Assembly: GCA_036850595.1 (NCBI GenBank)
Contig: CM072170.1
Location: forward strand, 19,204,051-19,268,050
Length of the DNA: 64,000 nt
From: Rhyacichthys aspro
Taxonomy: Eukaryota > Chordata > Actinopteri > Gobiiformes > Rhyacichthyidae
Reading direction: 5' to 3'
How positions within the stretch are numbered: the first letter of the stretch is position 1; each line of letters starts with the position of its first letter. The notes beneath the pieces are model-generated. The model saw only the letters and a list, made by a program, of their open reading frames with translations, was not told the DNA's origin and ran no database searches. Both the position numbers and the translations under genes were made by a program. Positions 45,346 to 57,399 of the stretch are shown in pieces.

Positions 45346-45968
45346 TTGTACTGTAGATGAGACAGAGTCAAGCAACCATCTCTCCCAGTAGTAACTGCAC
45401 CTGTTCCAAATAATTAAACAGAAAGATGGTCACTGCCTGGAGGTAGTCTATGATCCATGTAAGCGTCCCAAATATAATTAAAATTAGAACATGACTCATA
45501 ACCAGGACCATTGCATGTAACTAAACGCACTCAGCGGAGCTCACAGTGCAGCATGCCATTAGTAATGTCACGGTCAGCAGAGTGCATTAAAAGTGTTGAG
45601 TCATGAAAACTGAGCTGCAGGTGTGAGCAGCAAATACAAAAGGTTTCATGTTCATGCTCAAGGTTGCATCACACTTGTGCAGCCGCTGTCATATACTGAT
45701 TTCAGTGGTCAGGAAGTCATCCTGGATATAGAGAAATATAATTCACTAGAGAAATGTATGAAGTCCCTGGCCTTTTATCAATATTGTTCTTCTTTGAGTC
45801 TCTGAGCAACTAAACTGAACACTGTAAGCTTTTTCATTTTGAGAGGTACATGTGGCACTGAAAGCATGTGAGTACGGTTATAAGAATGATGTGATTACTT
45901 ACATTTCAAATAAAGGTGCACTGAACCCTTACCACATGGAAAAAAAAGAAATAAGTAAAGCCATTTGC
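45346..45968. other. Unassigned spacer
   Basis: No coding or repeat signal is recognised between the Tc1 fragment and the piggyBac. Confidence 0.35.
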
Positions 45969-47399
45969 TTAACCCACATATTATCCTTGGTGTCAATTTG
46001 AACCCATTCGATGTTTAATACATAATTTACCTTTTTTTTTTTAAATTTATATATATTTAATTACTTTTCCTTATTTAATGCTGACAACTCAGTAAATATA
46101 AAATTAACATGATGTTATTTTTTTTTAATACCCTCTAAACATTTTGTAGCATCGGTGTTCCTTGGGGTCAATTGGACCCCAGGATCTTTTAGCTGTTTAA
46201 ATCATGAGAAATATCAAAAATTAACACACATATTTGTTTTGGTTGATATTTATATCACTATAACATGCTATAATTTCATAATATTCACTATAATTTTATG
46301 TATTTAGTATAATTTTCCAAAAGCCCCACATAACCATACCTATAGTATTGCAAGAATCACTGATTGTTCACATGGCATAGGGGTAGGGGGGATGCTAATT
46401 GTCATGAGAACTTTGATATTTTTTGCACCGTAGGGGAGGGAAAAACATAATTCACATGGTTGCCAGGGTAGGAGCAAACTTATAAAAGCTTGCACAGAAG
46501 CTTTCTAAACCATTTCTCTTTGTGCTCTGTGGGCTCTAAGCAAAGGTTCTCTGTCAATGAGATTTTGTCACAGATCTTTGACAGTGAACGTGACATAGAG
46601 CAGTAATGTTGAGGAGGACCCTGATTATGAGGCATCCTCCTCAAATGAAAATGAGACTCCTAGTATTAACTCTCCTGTTGTCTCTCAATCACCAGCAGAC
46701 ACATTACCTTCCAAAAATGGAAAGTTATCATGGTCCTGCTCCCCACTTGAATGACAGGGTAGACCTAGTGCTGTTAGTGTCATCAAAATGGTTTCAGGGC
46801 CCAACAGATATGCTGTCTGACATGTCCAAGTTATAAAATCAGCATTTAACATCAATTGTAAAGGATATACTTGAAATATCGAACTTAGAGGGGAGGAAGG
46901 CCTATGGAGACAGTTAAAAAGACTTTGATGTTATTGACTTGCAAGCCTTTATTGGGTTGCTCATTTGCAGGAGTATACAGGTCAAAAGGAGAAGCAACAT
47001 CAAGCCTTTGGAATGCTGACACTATCAATATTTCCATTTCATTTCATGTTTTTTCCCGTGTCGTACGCTTTGATGACAAAGAAACAAGACAACCCTAACA
47101 ACAAATGTTATTAATTACAAAATATATACTAATAAATAGTATAAAACAAATAAAATACCAAAAATGTATATATTTTTCCAATTTTAGGTCAATCAGTGAG
47201 ATTTCATGGTAATTTGCAAATTTGTCTATGGTCATGCCATAGGTAATCTGGATGTATAAGGGGAAAGGTTTATTTCAAGGACTATTTAAGAAATCAACAA
47301 AGACATATATTACTTGACACAAACCTTTTAGTTAAAAAAAATCCTTTTTGAGGTTTAAATTAACATTTGGTAAAAATGTTAGGGTAACAGGAGGGTTAA
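45969..47399 (+). mobile_element. piggyBac-type transposon, internally deleted
   Basis: TTAA at 45969-45972 and 47396-47399. Inside ends are CCCACATATTATCCT and (reverse complement) CCCTCCTGTTACCCT. The coding remnant at about 46560-47100 shows VKDILEISNLEGRKAYG, then FIGLLIXAGVYRSKGEATSSLW and RVVRFDDKETRQP, the N-terminal part of a piggyBac transposase domain. The last block includes the first catalytic Asp region. Downstream coding is lost. 'ccttggggtcaattggacccc' at about 46160 is a typical subterminal phrase. Confidence 0.8.
46560..47098 (+). pseudogene. piggyBac transposase, N-terminal remnant
   Basis: Pieces in three frames: an acidic leader with SNEDPDYEASSS-like text (46600-46660), the domain start (46845-46960) and FHVFSRVVRFDDKETRQP (47044-47098). 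At least two shifts and one deletion separate them. The remaining catalytic Asps and the C-terminal cysteine-rich finger are absent. Confidence 0.7.
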
Positions 47400-48788
47400 T
47401 GAACATCAGCAGATCATGTGATAGGACTGTACGTCCAAACATTATGCCATGAGATGAGAACAGTTTCATTTATTGTATTGTTGTATTACAGTAATAATAC
47501 TGAATGAAATATGTGTATTATATTCTACAAAGTGTCCTATCCATTTTTGTCACATTGGGAGCAGCTTTTGGAAACATTTCTTTCATAGAACATTTTGTAG
47601 TCCTTAAATATTCAATGTTGTCACAAAGAGGACACAGAAAGGCCAACTTAAGAAAGACATGTTCCAGCTCATTATAAATCCTCACAAAAGAATTTTATGA
47701 CATTTACAATCTGTGACCGATCATCGCTGCCTTAGCTTCCTTTATCATTCCTTTGAGTCACAAACTGAATTTTATACTGTGGAGCTCTGTGTTTCTCAGC
47801 CTGTGTCAAAAACATAGCTGGTGAGAGACATTTCCCAGATGTCCCGCCGCTGACTGAAACAAGCCCCATGTGAAGGCTGCTTGTTCGCTGCTGGCCCCAG
47901 ATGCTGAAAGGAAATAGAGCTGACAGAGGAACAGCTGACAGCATTGTCACGGGCCGTGCTGATGTTTGAGCTCCACGGGACTCTGAGCAGGGCTACATGG
48001 GCCAGTGCGGCTGCCAGGTGCAGCTCGTCCTGGGACACATTGTTTGAGAGATTGGGACTTTGATGGAGGGAAATGTCTCCGCACACAGGTATCAAAGGCA
48101 ACAGAAAGACACAAGTGTATTCAAGAAGTTGAAGTGACAGTGAATAGATTTTTGTGGTTGACAGCAGTTGAAATTATTGCCTTTGTATATAGCATTTGAA
48201 TTCAGACAAATGCCTTAAAATGTATTCATGCAAGCTTTCTATTATTCATCAACATCACACCAATTTTGTTTCATATATATTAAGTAATAAAGGAAGACTA
48301 GACCAGATGTGAAGCATGAGGCAACTGTTGTAAAGCACTTTATATTTTTAGACATGTCCAAAGGATGGCGTGCAGTCTAAAGAAGATGAACATGGCACAA
48401 AAAAGCAGGAGCACTCTTCTGATTGGCTGGTCTGAGCTGATTGTGTCAGAAGCATCAGCAAAGAGCAGATATCTGGTCATGACACATTATTTAATGTCTA
48501 ATTTCACTGTAAACTCAAGGGGAATTTGTAATATTACTAAGATCCCAAATAAAGTGTGATTCACATTGACTTGTTTGTGTACAAAGAATATCTGAGTGGT
48601 TACAAACAGATATTGTTTTTATCCATCTGATTTGCATCATATCTGAAAAGCAATTTAAACACACCTTAAACATAATATTAATTAAAGCAATAGGGACCTT
48701 TTTTGATGCAGAAGGTTTTCAGTTGGTTTCAGGCTCAATGCTTTTCAGCTGCAGAGAAAATTATTATAAATTTATTACATAAATATGA
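47400..48788. other. Unassigned sequence with a GC-rich island at 47700-48100
   Basis: The island stands out from AT-rich surroundings. On the minus strand it is open for 96-101 codons (48101-47796) and includes SQDELHLAAALAHVALL. I could not find a good donor/acceptor pair, so it could be an old exon or a conserved non-coding element. The rest shows nothing. Confidence 0.35.
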
Positions 48789-48796
48789 TCCAAAAC

Positions 48797-49182
48797 CAGT
48801 GGCGGGCCATGGATTTCACGCTTAGGCCTTCAGTGACGTCCCACTTACACATTACAACATCACCTCAATTTAGGCTAGTCAAGCAACACTTAATTCAGGA
48901 GCATTTAAAACCAATAAGCATGCATTCACAAATAAGAGTAGGAAACTAAGTTCAAAGATACTGTCAAACATTAAAAATAAAAAGGCGATTTAAAGATGCC
49001 AAACAAAATGCCACCAATTTGCAACGTTTCTCAGAAGCTGTGAGCCATGGTACCGTTCATAGTTGCTTGTCTGGAAATGACGGACAAACCCTTTTCCTTG
49101 CTGGGACAGGCTTCTGAAGGTCTCAGGCAAATGAAATTTGAGCAGCAGAGAAGGCCTTGCTGGCCCTGACAGCCCACCACTG
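48797..49182. mobile_element. hAT MITE (386 bp)
   Basis: It starts CAGTGGCGGGCC and ends GGCCCTGACAGCCCACCACTG. Flanks are TCCAAAAC (48789-48796) and TCTAAAAC (49183-49190), an 8-bp duplication with one change. No coding sequence. Confidence 0.8.
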
Positions 49183-49190
49183 TCTAAAAC

Positions 49191-49850
49191 TGTTCAGTTA
49201 CAAAATATGTTTTATGTAATTTCATCTATCTTCCTAATTTGGATAATTGAAGGATGTGTTACCAGCTGACACAATTCAATTAGATATGGTTCAAACGTTC
49301 TCTTTTGTTCAATGGAGGCGGTAAAACCAGTCCCAGGGACATGCTGCTGATACAAGCACTCCTCCCCAAAGCATGACTCAGACTCTGAACTCTGGAACCA
49401 GCCAAGTTTCAATTAAATTGTCTTTTTCCTCAAAGGCCAGAGGAGAAACAAGGGATTCCTGGAAAACATCTGCAGCATGTTAACCATAGTCACAGCAGTA
49501 TTTACACAGCTACATCAATAGAAAACACTGCTACATCAATAAAGTACAGTGGGGAGGTCATCAATGCTGAGTGACCTGTGCTAACATGAAGCAACTGCCA
49601 CAAGGTCAGTGCTGGTGGTCAATACACCTCATTCTCACAGATAAATCCACTAATGAGGTCGTGCAGCTGTCTACCTGCACTCATAAGAAGAGGATACTCA
49701 TGAGACAAATTCATTACAACAGTCACTTTATAATTAGTGGTAGGCAGCATGTTACATGGACCAAAACCAAAAAACTCAAAGCTATTACTTGTACTCCATA
49801 CCTTTATACTTTAATATTAAGTTAATTTACGTCCAAAATGTTGAGCCAGT
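49191..49850. other. Unassigned spacer
   Basis: No gene seen. Two similar phrases 'ctacatcaata' lie at 49510 and 49531. Confidence 0.35.
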
Positions 49851-49856
49851 ACATAC

Positions 49857-49989
49857 CTGTTTCTGGCGACAGCAAAGTATGAGGCAATAGAGCCTGTCGT
49901 GCCAGACTGCGACGATGCTGTCGCTCCCTTTCAAACTCAATTTCTTCAAACTGTTTGAAGAGAGCAACGAACTGGAGACATCTGTCCAT
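49857..49989 (-). CDS. First coding exon of an unrecognised gene
   Basis: On the minus strand an ATG at 49989 opens MDRCLQFVALFKQFEEIEFE then RERQHRRSLARQALLPHTLL and reaches a consensus GTATGT donor at 49856-49851. The exon is charged and helical. An intact frame plus donor is unusual here and suggests a real or recently active gene, possibly a transposon gene. The following exon was not found, and no domain is recognised. Confidence 0.4.
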
Positions 49990-50477
49990 TTTTACTTTTT
50001 ATTTTTTTTGTATTTGCCAGCACTGTGGGAGTTGGTTTTTAAAGCACGTGATCGATTACGTGACACGACGGGGTGATGCAACACGCACGCTTCAAAGCCT
50101 GTTTTCAATTTGTTCTCAAGTATCAAGGCAGGACTCCAGCCTTGGCTTGGGAGGAGCTGACACTGGAGGAGCTGACTCTGAAGGAGGCTCCTCCGAAGAA
50201 AGGATCCTGGCAATTGGGAAACGGCCAGTCACAAAGGCAGGAAACACAGGAGGGCAGGAAGTAAATCTGAAACAAGAGGGCATAATGAATATTAAAGGAA
50301 ATGAAACATGCCAGGAGGGCAATATGACACTATCATGGCATCAGCAAGATGCCCACAATGGGGAGAAAATACTTAAAGGAAACTTCGACTTGTTGGACTA
50401 ATTGACCTTGTGTAATAAACATTTGCTTCAGCTATAAAAACATGTTCTCAAAAATACTTAAGACTGTTTAGTTTATA

Positions 50478-50790
50478 TAAATTTTGAAAAATTAATTTCC
50501 ATTGTACTCCGCCAATGTTGTTGACGTTGCAATGCATTCTGGGTAATGACGTCTAACGGCCATCGCAATCTCATTCCCCTATAGTAATCCGGTAGCAGTG
50601 GACTTCTGTGGACTCGTCCGCAGGCTTTAGCCCATTCAAATCTCCTCTTTTGATCACTTGGAAAGCAGTGAAGACTTATGTCGCTGTTCTTGTTGCCCTT
50701 CAGTTGAAAATTGCAACCAAAAGCAACACAACATTGTTTCCAACGTTGAAGACCATCTAAGAGAAAACGTTGCCCAAAACAACATAACTT
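50478..50790 (-). pseudogene. THAP-like zinc finger, N-terminal half
   Basis: The minus-strand frame reads CCVAFGCNFQLKGNKNSDIS then LHCFPSDQKRRFEWAKACGR. This has the CxxxxC start, the FP element and the RR...W...ACGR helix of THAP domains. The expected CxxHF after it is missing; the frame runs on to a stop at 50478 through unrelated text. It is bracketed by two inverted CCCAGAATGCATTGC motifs. Confidence 0.5.
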
Positions 50791-50848
50791 TGCCTTGACG
50801 TTCGTCTCAGCTGTGGCCGAATGACGTTATCGTCCCAGAATGCATTGC
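50529..50848. promoter_or_regulatory. Inverted pair of ZNF143/THAP11-like motifs
   Basis: GCAATGCATTCTGGG at about 50529-50543 and its reverse complement CCCAGAATGCATTGC at about 50833-50848. CCCAGAATGCA is the core of the promoter element bound by ZNF143 and THAP11 in vertebrates. The same pair could be the inverted ends of a small element. The role is not shown. Confidence 0.45.
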
Positions 50849-51178
50849 GCAGGTAAAACAATGGCAATGGCAGAAAGTGAAACCCATATATTAAATAGAT
50901 TCATTACACATAGAGTGAAATATTTCAAGCCTCTATTTCTTGAAATTGTGATGATTATTTTATTTTCCAGTGTTCCTCAGAAGGAGCCCTCTGCAACAGG
51001 GGCTGTATCGGCCTTGACTCCAGGGTGCTGTCCATGGCACTGGTCCGTTGGGTGGTGTGTCTGCTCACGGCTGTGTGCCCTGTGTCAGTGTCCTGCTGGG
51101 GTCTGATCGGCTCCTGGTGCAGACGGCTCCTGAGATAATGTTTCCTCACCTGGCTCCTCTGTGCTCAGCCATACAGTA

Positions 51179-51181
<3 letters not shown>
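50849..51181. other. Unassigned spacer
   Basis: A short GC-richer stretch at 50975-51140 has no recognisable coding frame. Confidence 0.3.

Positions 51182-51240
<59 letters not shown>
51182..51240. repeat. (TG)n microsatellite
   Basis: About 27 TG units after a short TA run. Frames through it are artefacts. Confidence 0.95.
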
Positions 51241-51242
<2 letters not shown>

Positions 51243-51342
51243 TGCTGGTGATGGGCTGTATGAGGGGAGGGGGCTGCTGGGGCATTGTTTTTAACTTGGT
51301 AAAGCACTTTGTGTTGCATTTCAACTGTATGAAGAGTGCTTC

Positions 51343-51373
<31 letters not shown>

Positions 51374-51375
51374 TG
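51241..51375 (+). mobile_element. LINE 3' tail with (GATT)n
   Basis: 'gcactttgtgttgcatttcaactgtatgaagagtgcttcataaataaagattgattgattgatt' is the 3' end typical of fish LINEs such as Rex3/L2 relatives. No coding part is attached. Confidence 0.6.
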
Positions 51376-51380
51376 GCTTA

Positions 51381-51860
51381 CAGATAATGAAAACCCAGTG
51401 TCTCAGAATATTAGAATATTGTGAAAAAGTTCAATATTGGAAAGTCATGGTGTCACCCCCTTATCGGCTAATTACCTCAAAACACCTGCAAAGGTTTCCT
51501 GAGCCTTTAAATGGTCTCTGAGTCTGGATCAGTAGGCTACACAACCATATTGCAAGACTGCTGAATTGTCAGATGTCCAAAAGACCGTCTTTGACACCAT
51601 CCACAAGGAGGTGAGTTGAGTGGAAGGAAAAGGTGCACCAGCAAAAGGGATAACCACAGCATTGAGAGGATTGTCAAGCAAAATCCATTCAAGAATTTGG
51701 GGGGCTTCACAAAGAGTGGGCTGAGGCTGGAGTCAGATGTGAGAGGAAACATGAACAATTCTAATGCTTTCACTCTGCCTGAGCCTGTCATTATCTAAAA
51801 AGCATACTGCAAGAATATTATACATAAAACAGTGTTTAGTAGAATATACCTGTTTTTTGT
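51381..51860 (+). mobile_element. Tc1/mariner-type element, internally deleted
   Basis: It begins 'cagataatgaaaacccagtgtctcagaatattagaatatt', the left end of a widespread fish Tc1-like family. It continues with 5' coding traces (GLHNHIARLLNCQMSKRPSL-like text around 51545) and a short 3' piece. The right terminal repeat is incomplete. Confidence 0.65.
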
Positions 51861-52243
51861 AAGACGCTACTGATATTTAACACTAATATTCTGCTCAGTG
51901 AAGGTTATGGTGCTGCTTGGGCAGTTGTATGCAGCTGATCGAAAAGATGGCATTCCTGTGAGTTAGTCCCATGGGTAGTTGTTGTGCATGTTGTGTGTGT
52001 TTGTACCTTTACATGAAATAACAGCCCTGCCGTTATTGCCAACGCCAAGCTTTAGATCGTTTCTTCCTCTTCACGATTACTTCCTATGCTCTAATCGCTT
52101 TGACGTCATAACGCACAAATGCATAAGACACCGTTATGGTTCCTGATATAGGAAAAAAGGGACAGTTATGAGTTCTCTGACTGTATATATGGCTGGGACT
52201 GAGAGCAGGAGCATTGATAGGAGGAATTGTTAACGTCAAGGGC
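51861..52243. other. Unassigned spacer
   Basis: No gene or repeat recognised. Confidence 0.3.
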
Positions 52244-52252
52244 ATACAGTTT

Positions 52253-52758
52253 TAACCTTGCGCTGCAGCTGGATTCTCGCGAGATTTGGGAGTTTCCAAA
52301 ACTCTTGTAAATCCATCTTGTATCGCGCCAACCAAACCGCTTGAGTCGCGAACCGTGGACTCACCGGACTCTTTTGACCAATGATGATGCAGCATTAACA
52401 GGTAGAGGCGGGTTTTTAATTTGAAGAAAGCAACAAGCGCTCTCTTCTCCTCCTTGTTTTCAACATGGCTATGCTGAAAGACGTTAGCGTTGACGCTGCT
52501 ATCGAAATAGTTTTATCAGAAGTAGAGAGTATTTCTTCTTTGAAAGAAGCGCAAAGAGTGGCACGTCATGTCATTGCTATGATTGGCTAAAGAAACCTCA
52601 TGCTAAGCGGATACTAGTCGGTGCTTCATCCAATCAACACCAAGTTTATGACAGAAGGAGCCTCCCTTTTGCAAACGCTTTCAATGGGAGCCTTCCCAGA
52701 TGGTACTGCGAAATAGACTATGTTCTGTGGAGCAGTTCTATCTGGCGGAGTCAGGTTA
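52253..52758 (+). mobile_element. TAACC...GGTTA element with RecQ-like ORF, copy B
   Basis: 506 bp, flanked by ATACAGTTT at 52244-52252 and 52759-52767 (exact 9-bp duplication). Colinear with copy A at 16890-17390, with scattered substitutions and a 5-bp difference near 52690. The short frame 52465-52590 (MAMLKDVSVDAAIEIVLSE...) keeps the same length and stop as in copy A. Confidence 0.85.
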
Positions 52759-52794
52759 ATACAGTTTTGGTGGATTGTAAAATTTAGAACCAGT

Positions 52795-52980
52795 TCTCGA
52801 GTGTGACTGGTTTTCAATTCCCAACCCTAGCTGTGGCACTGGAGGCAAGGTGGGTGAACTGTCTTGCCCAAAGACACACAACGACAGTATGAACAGGAGG
52901 GAGCAGGAGTTAAACCGCCAACCTTCTGTTTTTTGGACACCCTGCTCTACCTCCTGAGCCACTGCTCTTTTACATTTTAA
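52795..52980 (-). mobile_element. tRNA-derived SINE
   Basis: On the minus strand the head reads 'cagtggctcaggaggtagagc' (A-box-like), then 'gaaggttggcggtttaactcc' (degenerate B box), then 'gtcgttgtgtgtctttgggcaagac', the body common to a fish SINE family. It ends about 52800 in unrelated text. Confidence 0.6.
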
Positions 52981-55030
52981 CAAAGATGGCTTCCTTCACT
53001 CCTCTTTCAAACTACCTGGCCTCCCTGATTTGGACATTGCTGCCCTCACGTGTTTCTCCTACATACCTATCACTGCACTCTTCATTGCACTGAACAGCAT
53101 AGACCACTTTGCTCTGTTTGTGGGTGGGCAACTTGTCGTGGTGGACCAGTTTCTAACAGAGAGTATAGCCAGGTTTGAAGTGAACAGTAATGTTGTGTTT
53201 GTAAAAAATCTTTTTCAGCTTTTTGGCTAAACCAGCTACATAAGGTATTCCTTTACTCTTTCCTTTTGTCTCTGGTTCATGTTTGAGTTTATTTATTTAA
53301 AACAAGGACAATACATGTTAATGAACATATATATGTAAATATGCAAGATTATAGCCAACGGACAATCTAACAGACAATGTCTGTTAGATTTCTATGTCCT
53401 CTTGGATTAGCTGAATGCCCATCTAGGGTATCTGATGACTCTCAGTCTCTTCCTCAGAGTAACCTCTCTAAGCGCTGTGGTAGTTATCTGTGGGACAGAT
53501 TTATCTGCTGTGTGACAAGCCTTAAATGTTATATATATGTTATATATAATAGCTCAAGACAACACAACACTTAGTAAAAGTAACATTTTACATGTGCCAA
53601 GTTGTGTAAAAAAGATAAACTGCAAGTAGAACATGATCATACCATTAGCAGACAAAAAAGGGAAATAGAGATGTGAGCCTTGTATGAAAAGAGGAAACTT
53701 AAATTGTTGACTGCACCACATTTAAACAAGAACAGGAAGTGCAACAAGATGTTTGTTATGTCATGGTATAAATAAACAGGCAAAAGACAAAAAACAAAAC
53801 AAAAAACAATTGTGTTACAATTTTGGGTCAAGGAGCCAATGCAGACAGTACATGGTTTCCCTAATACACAGAGTCATGCTTTCTTGTGTGCTGTACTCTC
53901 GATGGTTGTGGTTTACTGACAAGTAAAGTTTGCCTACATAGAGAGAATTTACAAATACAATGGAGATTTTTGTCTGCTCCTGTTGCCAACTACAAAACCA
54001 GGCTCAAAAGAGCAGTATGAATTATTCTTAACATAATAAATGAAAAATAAATATTGAATATTGATACCTTAAGCATTCAGCACTTGTGAATCAGCCAAAT
54101 AAAACTTTAAATTCTGGTCATCTTTAATTCAAAGTGCTTAGTTTGCTCTGAGCTGTGATGTCATCATCTAAAATGTACCATTTGAAAGTATTGGTTTAAT
54201 TTATGCTCAAAGTTTGCATCCAATGTTTTGCAGTCTGTAATTTCACACAGCCCACTGTTATGAATCCCACAAAAGAAGGAAGATTTTTCTATGTTTGATC
54301 TCAGAGAATAGAGGCATCAATCAATAATGCTGTGTAGAATGAAAGTCCTCTCAGTGGTGAAGATTTATAAATATTAAATAAACTGGAATTTTGAGCCACA
54401 GACAACTAAAAACATTGTTCTAGTTGTTGTAATTTTTCCAAAAGACAGATGCTGATGGGAGAAGACAGTCTGACAATAGATGAGTATTCCTCATGTGTTC
54501 AGTCATGTGCTCCAGCAGCAGCTCCACAAAGCTCTGCTTTGCATTGCTAAAGGGAAACAGCTCCTGTCAGTTCAGATGTGGGCTGGGAAAGTTGCTCGGT
54601 GGTGGTGGGAGTTACCGCCTGTCAGTGCTCGCGCCTGCCCAGTACACATCTCAACAAATCATTTGTGTCAGCTGAGGGAAGGAACGTGAGACTCTGTTGT
54701 GGTTTTGAAGTCCGGATCAATGTCAGGCATAAAAATACTGGCCAAGGGGGCTTCCAAGGGCTCTGGAATGTAAATGACGCTGACTTTTTTAACTTGTCCC
54801 CTTTAGACCTCTGTGGTTGTAACTGGTCAAAGGAGTTAATATGGGGCCAGTGGGAGTCTGAGCAGGGGAGAGGCTCTGGTTTTTGGAGGCCATGGAGCAC
54901 ATGATTCAGGGTCAGATGCTCATGTCTCAGAAGGGGCCCAGCTGGCTCCCTGATGGAGGTGATCACCCCCGACAGATGCACCTATCCCTGAGCCTTACCA
55001 CACAACACACGTCAAGTCATGTTTATACAT
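52981..55030. other. Unassigned 2-kb stretch
   Basis: No recognised domain. A LINE-like tail phrase lies at 53288-53370 ('tttatttatttaaaacaaggacaatacatg'). 54480-54980 is GC-richer, with a 119-codon minus-strand frame that lacks splice support. The frame 53030-53230 has hydrophobic stretches but no family. Confidence 0.35.
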
Positions 55031-55033
55031 TTA

Positions 55034-56247
55034 GTGGCATGAAAAAGAGTTTGCCCCTTACAGATTTCTTATTTTTTGCACATATGTCACACTTAATTTT
55101 AAACTAATTAAATTTTAAATCATCAAACAAATTTAAATATTAGACAAATAATTCAAGTAAACACAAAATACAATTTTTAAGTGATGGGGATTGAGGGGAA
55201 AAAGCTATCCAAATCTACTTAGCCCCATGTGAAAAGGTAAACCTTTTACTGGTTGTGCCATCCTAAGCAGCAATAATGTTTTAATTCAGCCACATTGGAG
55301 GGCCTTTGAGCATGAACTGCCTTTTTAAGGTCAGGTCACAGCATCTCAATCAAATTCAAGTGTGGACTTTGGCCAGGTCACCCCAACACCTTCATTTAGT
55401 TTTTCTTAAGCCATTCAGAGGTGGACTTGCTGGTGTATTTTGGATCATTGTCCTGCTGCAGAACCCAAGCGCCCTTCAGCTTCATGTCACAAACTGATGG
55501 CCAGATATTCTCCTTCAAATTTTTTTGTTAGAGAGCTGAATTCATTGTTCCATCAATCACAGCAAGTTGTCCAGGTCCTGAAGCATCAAAGCAGCCCCAG
55601 ACCATCACACTACAACCACCATATTTGACTGTTGGTATGATGTTCTTTTTCTGAAAGTTGTGTTACTTTTATGCCAGATGTATTGGGACACATACCTTAC
55701 AAAAAGTTTTGTCTCAACAGTCCACATGCCTCTATGTTCCTTTTGGTCTGTAGTGGTTTTTGCCTTGGAACTCTGCCTTTTTTGTCCAGTCTCTTTCTTA
55801 TGGTTGAGTTATGAACACTGACCTTAACTTAGACAAGTGAGTCCTTCAGGTCTTTAGATGTGCGTTCTTTGTGAACTCTTGGATGAGTCATTGCTGTGCT
55901 CTTGGGGTAGTTTTAGTAGGCTGGCCACTCATGGGAAGGTTCACCTTTTTCTCCATGGTTGGATGGAACTTTAGAAATGGCTCTGTAACCCTTTCCAGAC
56001 AGATAGATGTCAGTTACTTTATCTTTCATTGGTGAATTCATGACTTAATCTTTGTCACAAAGAGGTCAGTTTGGATAGCTTTTTTCCTTTAATAAATACC
56101 ATCATGACTTCAAAACTGCATTCTGTGTTTCTTTGAGTTATCGTGTCTAATATTTAAATTTGTTTGATGATCTGAAACATTTAAGTGACAAATGTGCAAA
56201 AAAAAACAACAACTCTGTCAGAGGGCAAACACTTTTTCATGGCACTG
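55034..56247 (-). mobile_element. Tc1-like transposon, 1.2 kb, inactive
   Basis: The right end (reverse complement CAGTGCCATGAAAAAGTGTTTGCCC) and left end (GTGGCATGAAAAAGAGTTTGCCCC) are inverted and flanked by TA. The transposase lies on the minus strand: the block equivalent to QQNDPKYTSKSTSEWL is at about 55400-55460 and HTH/GRPR parts at 55740-56000. Multiple stops. Confidence 0.85.
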
Positions 56248-56249
56248 TA

Positions 56250-57180
56250 TATGAGTGACTGTCAGAAGCCTGGGAAGGTAAGGTTTGACAAAGATTACTT
56301 CATGCAGAATGCAGCAAATTCAATTCCACAGTTGCTGCCTACTTTTTTCTATATGTGGCTAAAATTACCAAATGTCAAACTTTGCAGTATGTCATTTTAT
56401 TTAGCATGGTCTCCATAGCAACATCCCTTATCAGAGCTTAAGCAAATACAGGTATATGGCTCTCCACACAAAAGTGGATGAGTAATAACTCACTCTGACT
56501 ACTTTATACAGGGAGACATATTTGCATATTTGTTAAATAAGGATTAGATTTCTCATAAATCTGATGTTCTAATCTTTACCAAAATTAAATTTTCCAAAAT
56601 ATTACCCATGTACTGACCACTTTGAAAATGTGTGTCTTTAAACCCCTAATCTACTATATACACCAAAATGCTATTGTTGAAAATAAAAACGTGGATGGTA
56701 AAAAGTGTTACATTTAATACTGACAGTTCTTCTCGTCAGGTTTCTTCTATTGTCCTTTATGTCCAATCTTCTCCATAATCTTGTTTTAGTTGCTGTCACG
56801 GCAGAAACCCCCACTCAAATAAAAAAAGTTTTTGGAAATGGAAGCAGGTTTTTAGCGCTTTTCTAGTTAACACTTTTACATCAGCTATAATTGTGTATTT
56901 GGGTTCTCTACTAATTCACATAAAAAAACAAAGCAAAACAAAACATCTAATTTATCGGAAAAAGTCTCTTCACCTGGACAAAAGTGCCTCGTTTCTCAAA
57001 ACCTTTGGCTGTGATGACACAAGTCAAGGAGGCAGGTTCTGTCCTTGCGTTACTTCCCTTTACAGGCTGCAGAGCGAAGTGCGCACCTGCCACATTGCCT
57101 TTTTTCACTACAGGGTAGAAATGTTAGCTTGCGATAATGTCAAAAGATTGCTCCTATTGGCTAAGGGACTGTAGACCATT
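56250..57180. other. Unassigned spacer
   Basis: No convincing gene. The frame 56893-57174 runs up to the zinc-finger exon and includes part of its upstream region. Confidence 0.35.
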
Positions 57181-57189
57181 GTCAATCAA

Positions 57190-57376
57190 TCAGTTTATGT
57201 CCACCACCTGCAACCCGCCGTGGCCTCTGTGCTTTTTCTGTGGCAAGACGTTAGCTAATGGTGCCATGAAACCAGCTCATCTCCAGCAGCATCTCAAAAC
57301 AAAACACGGGTGTCATGTTGGTAAGCCCGCAGGTTCATTTAATAAGTTGTGTATATATATTTTAGGAGGTTCTTAA
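57190..57376 (+). pseudogene. hAT transposase BED-type zinc-finger exon
   Basis: The frame reads PPWPLCFFCGKTLANGAMKP then AHLQQHLKTKHGCHVGKPAG. The C-x2-C ... H-x4-H layout followed by KPxxxF is the BED-like finger at the N-terminus of fish hAT transposases (SCAND3/ZBED-type). The catalytic and dimerisation regions are not found downstream, where a LINE piece follows. Confidence 0.7.
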
Positions 57377-57399
57377 CTAAAAAAAACAAAAAAAAAGTC

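Noticed and set aside
52756..52983. 75-codon frame starting MLKCKRAVAQEVEQG
   Set aside because: It is the translation of a tRNA-derived SINE head, not a gene.
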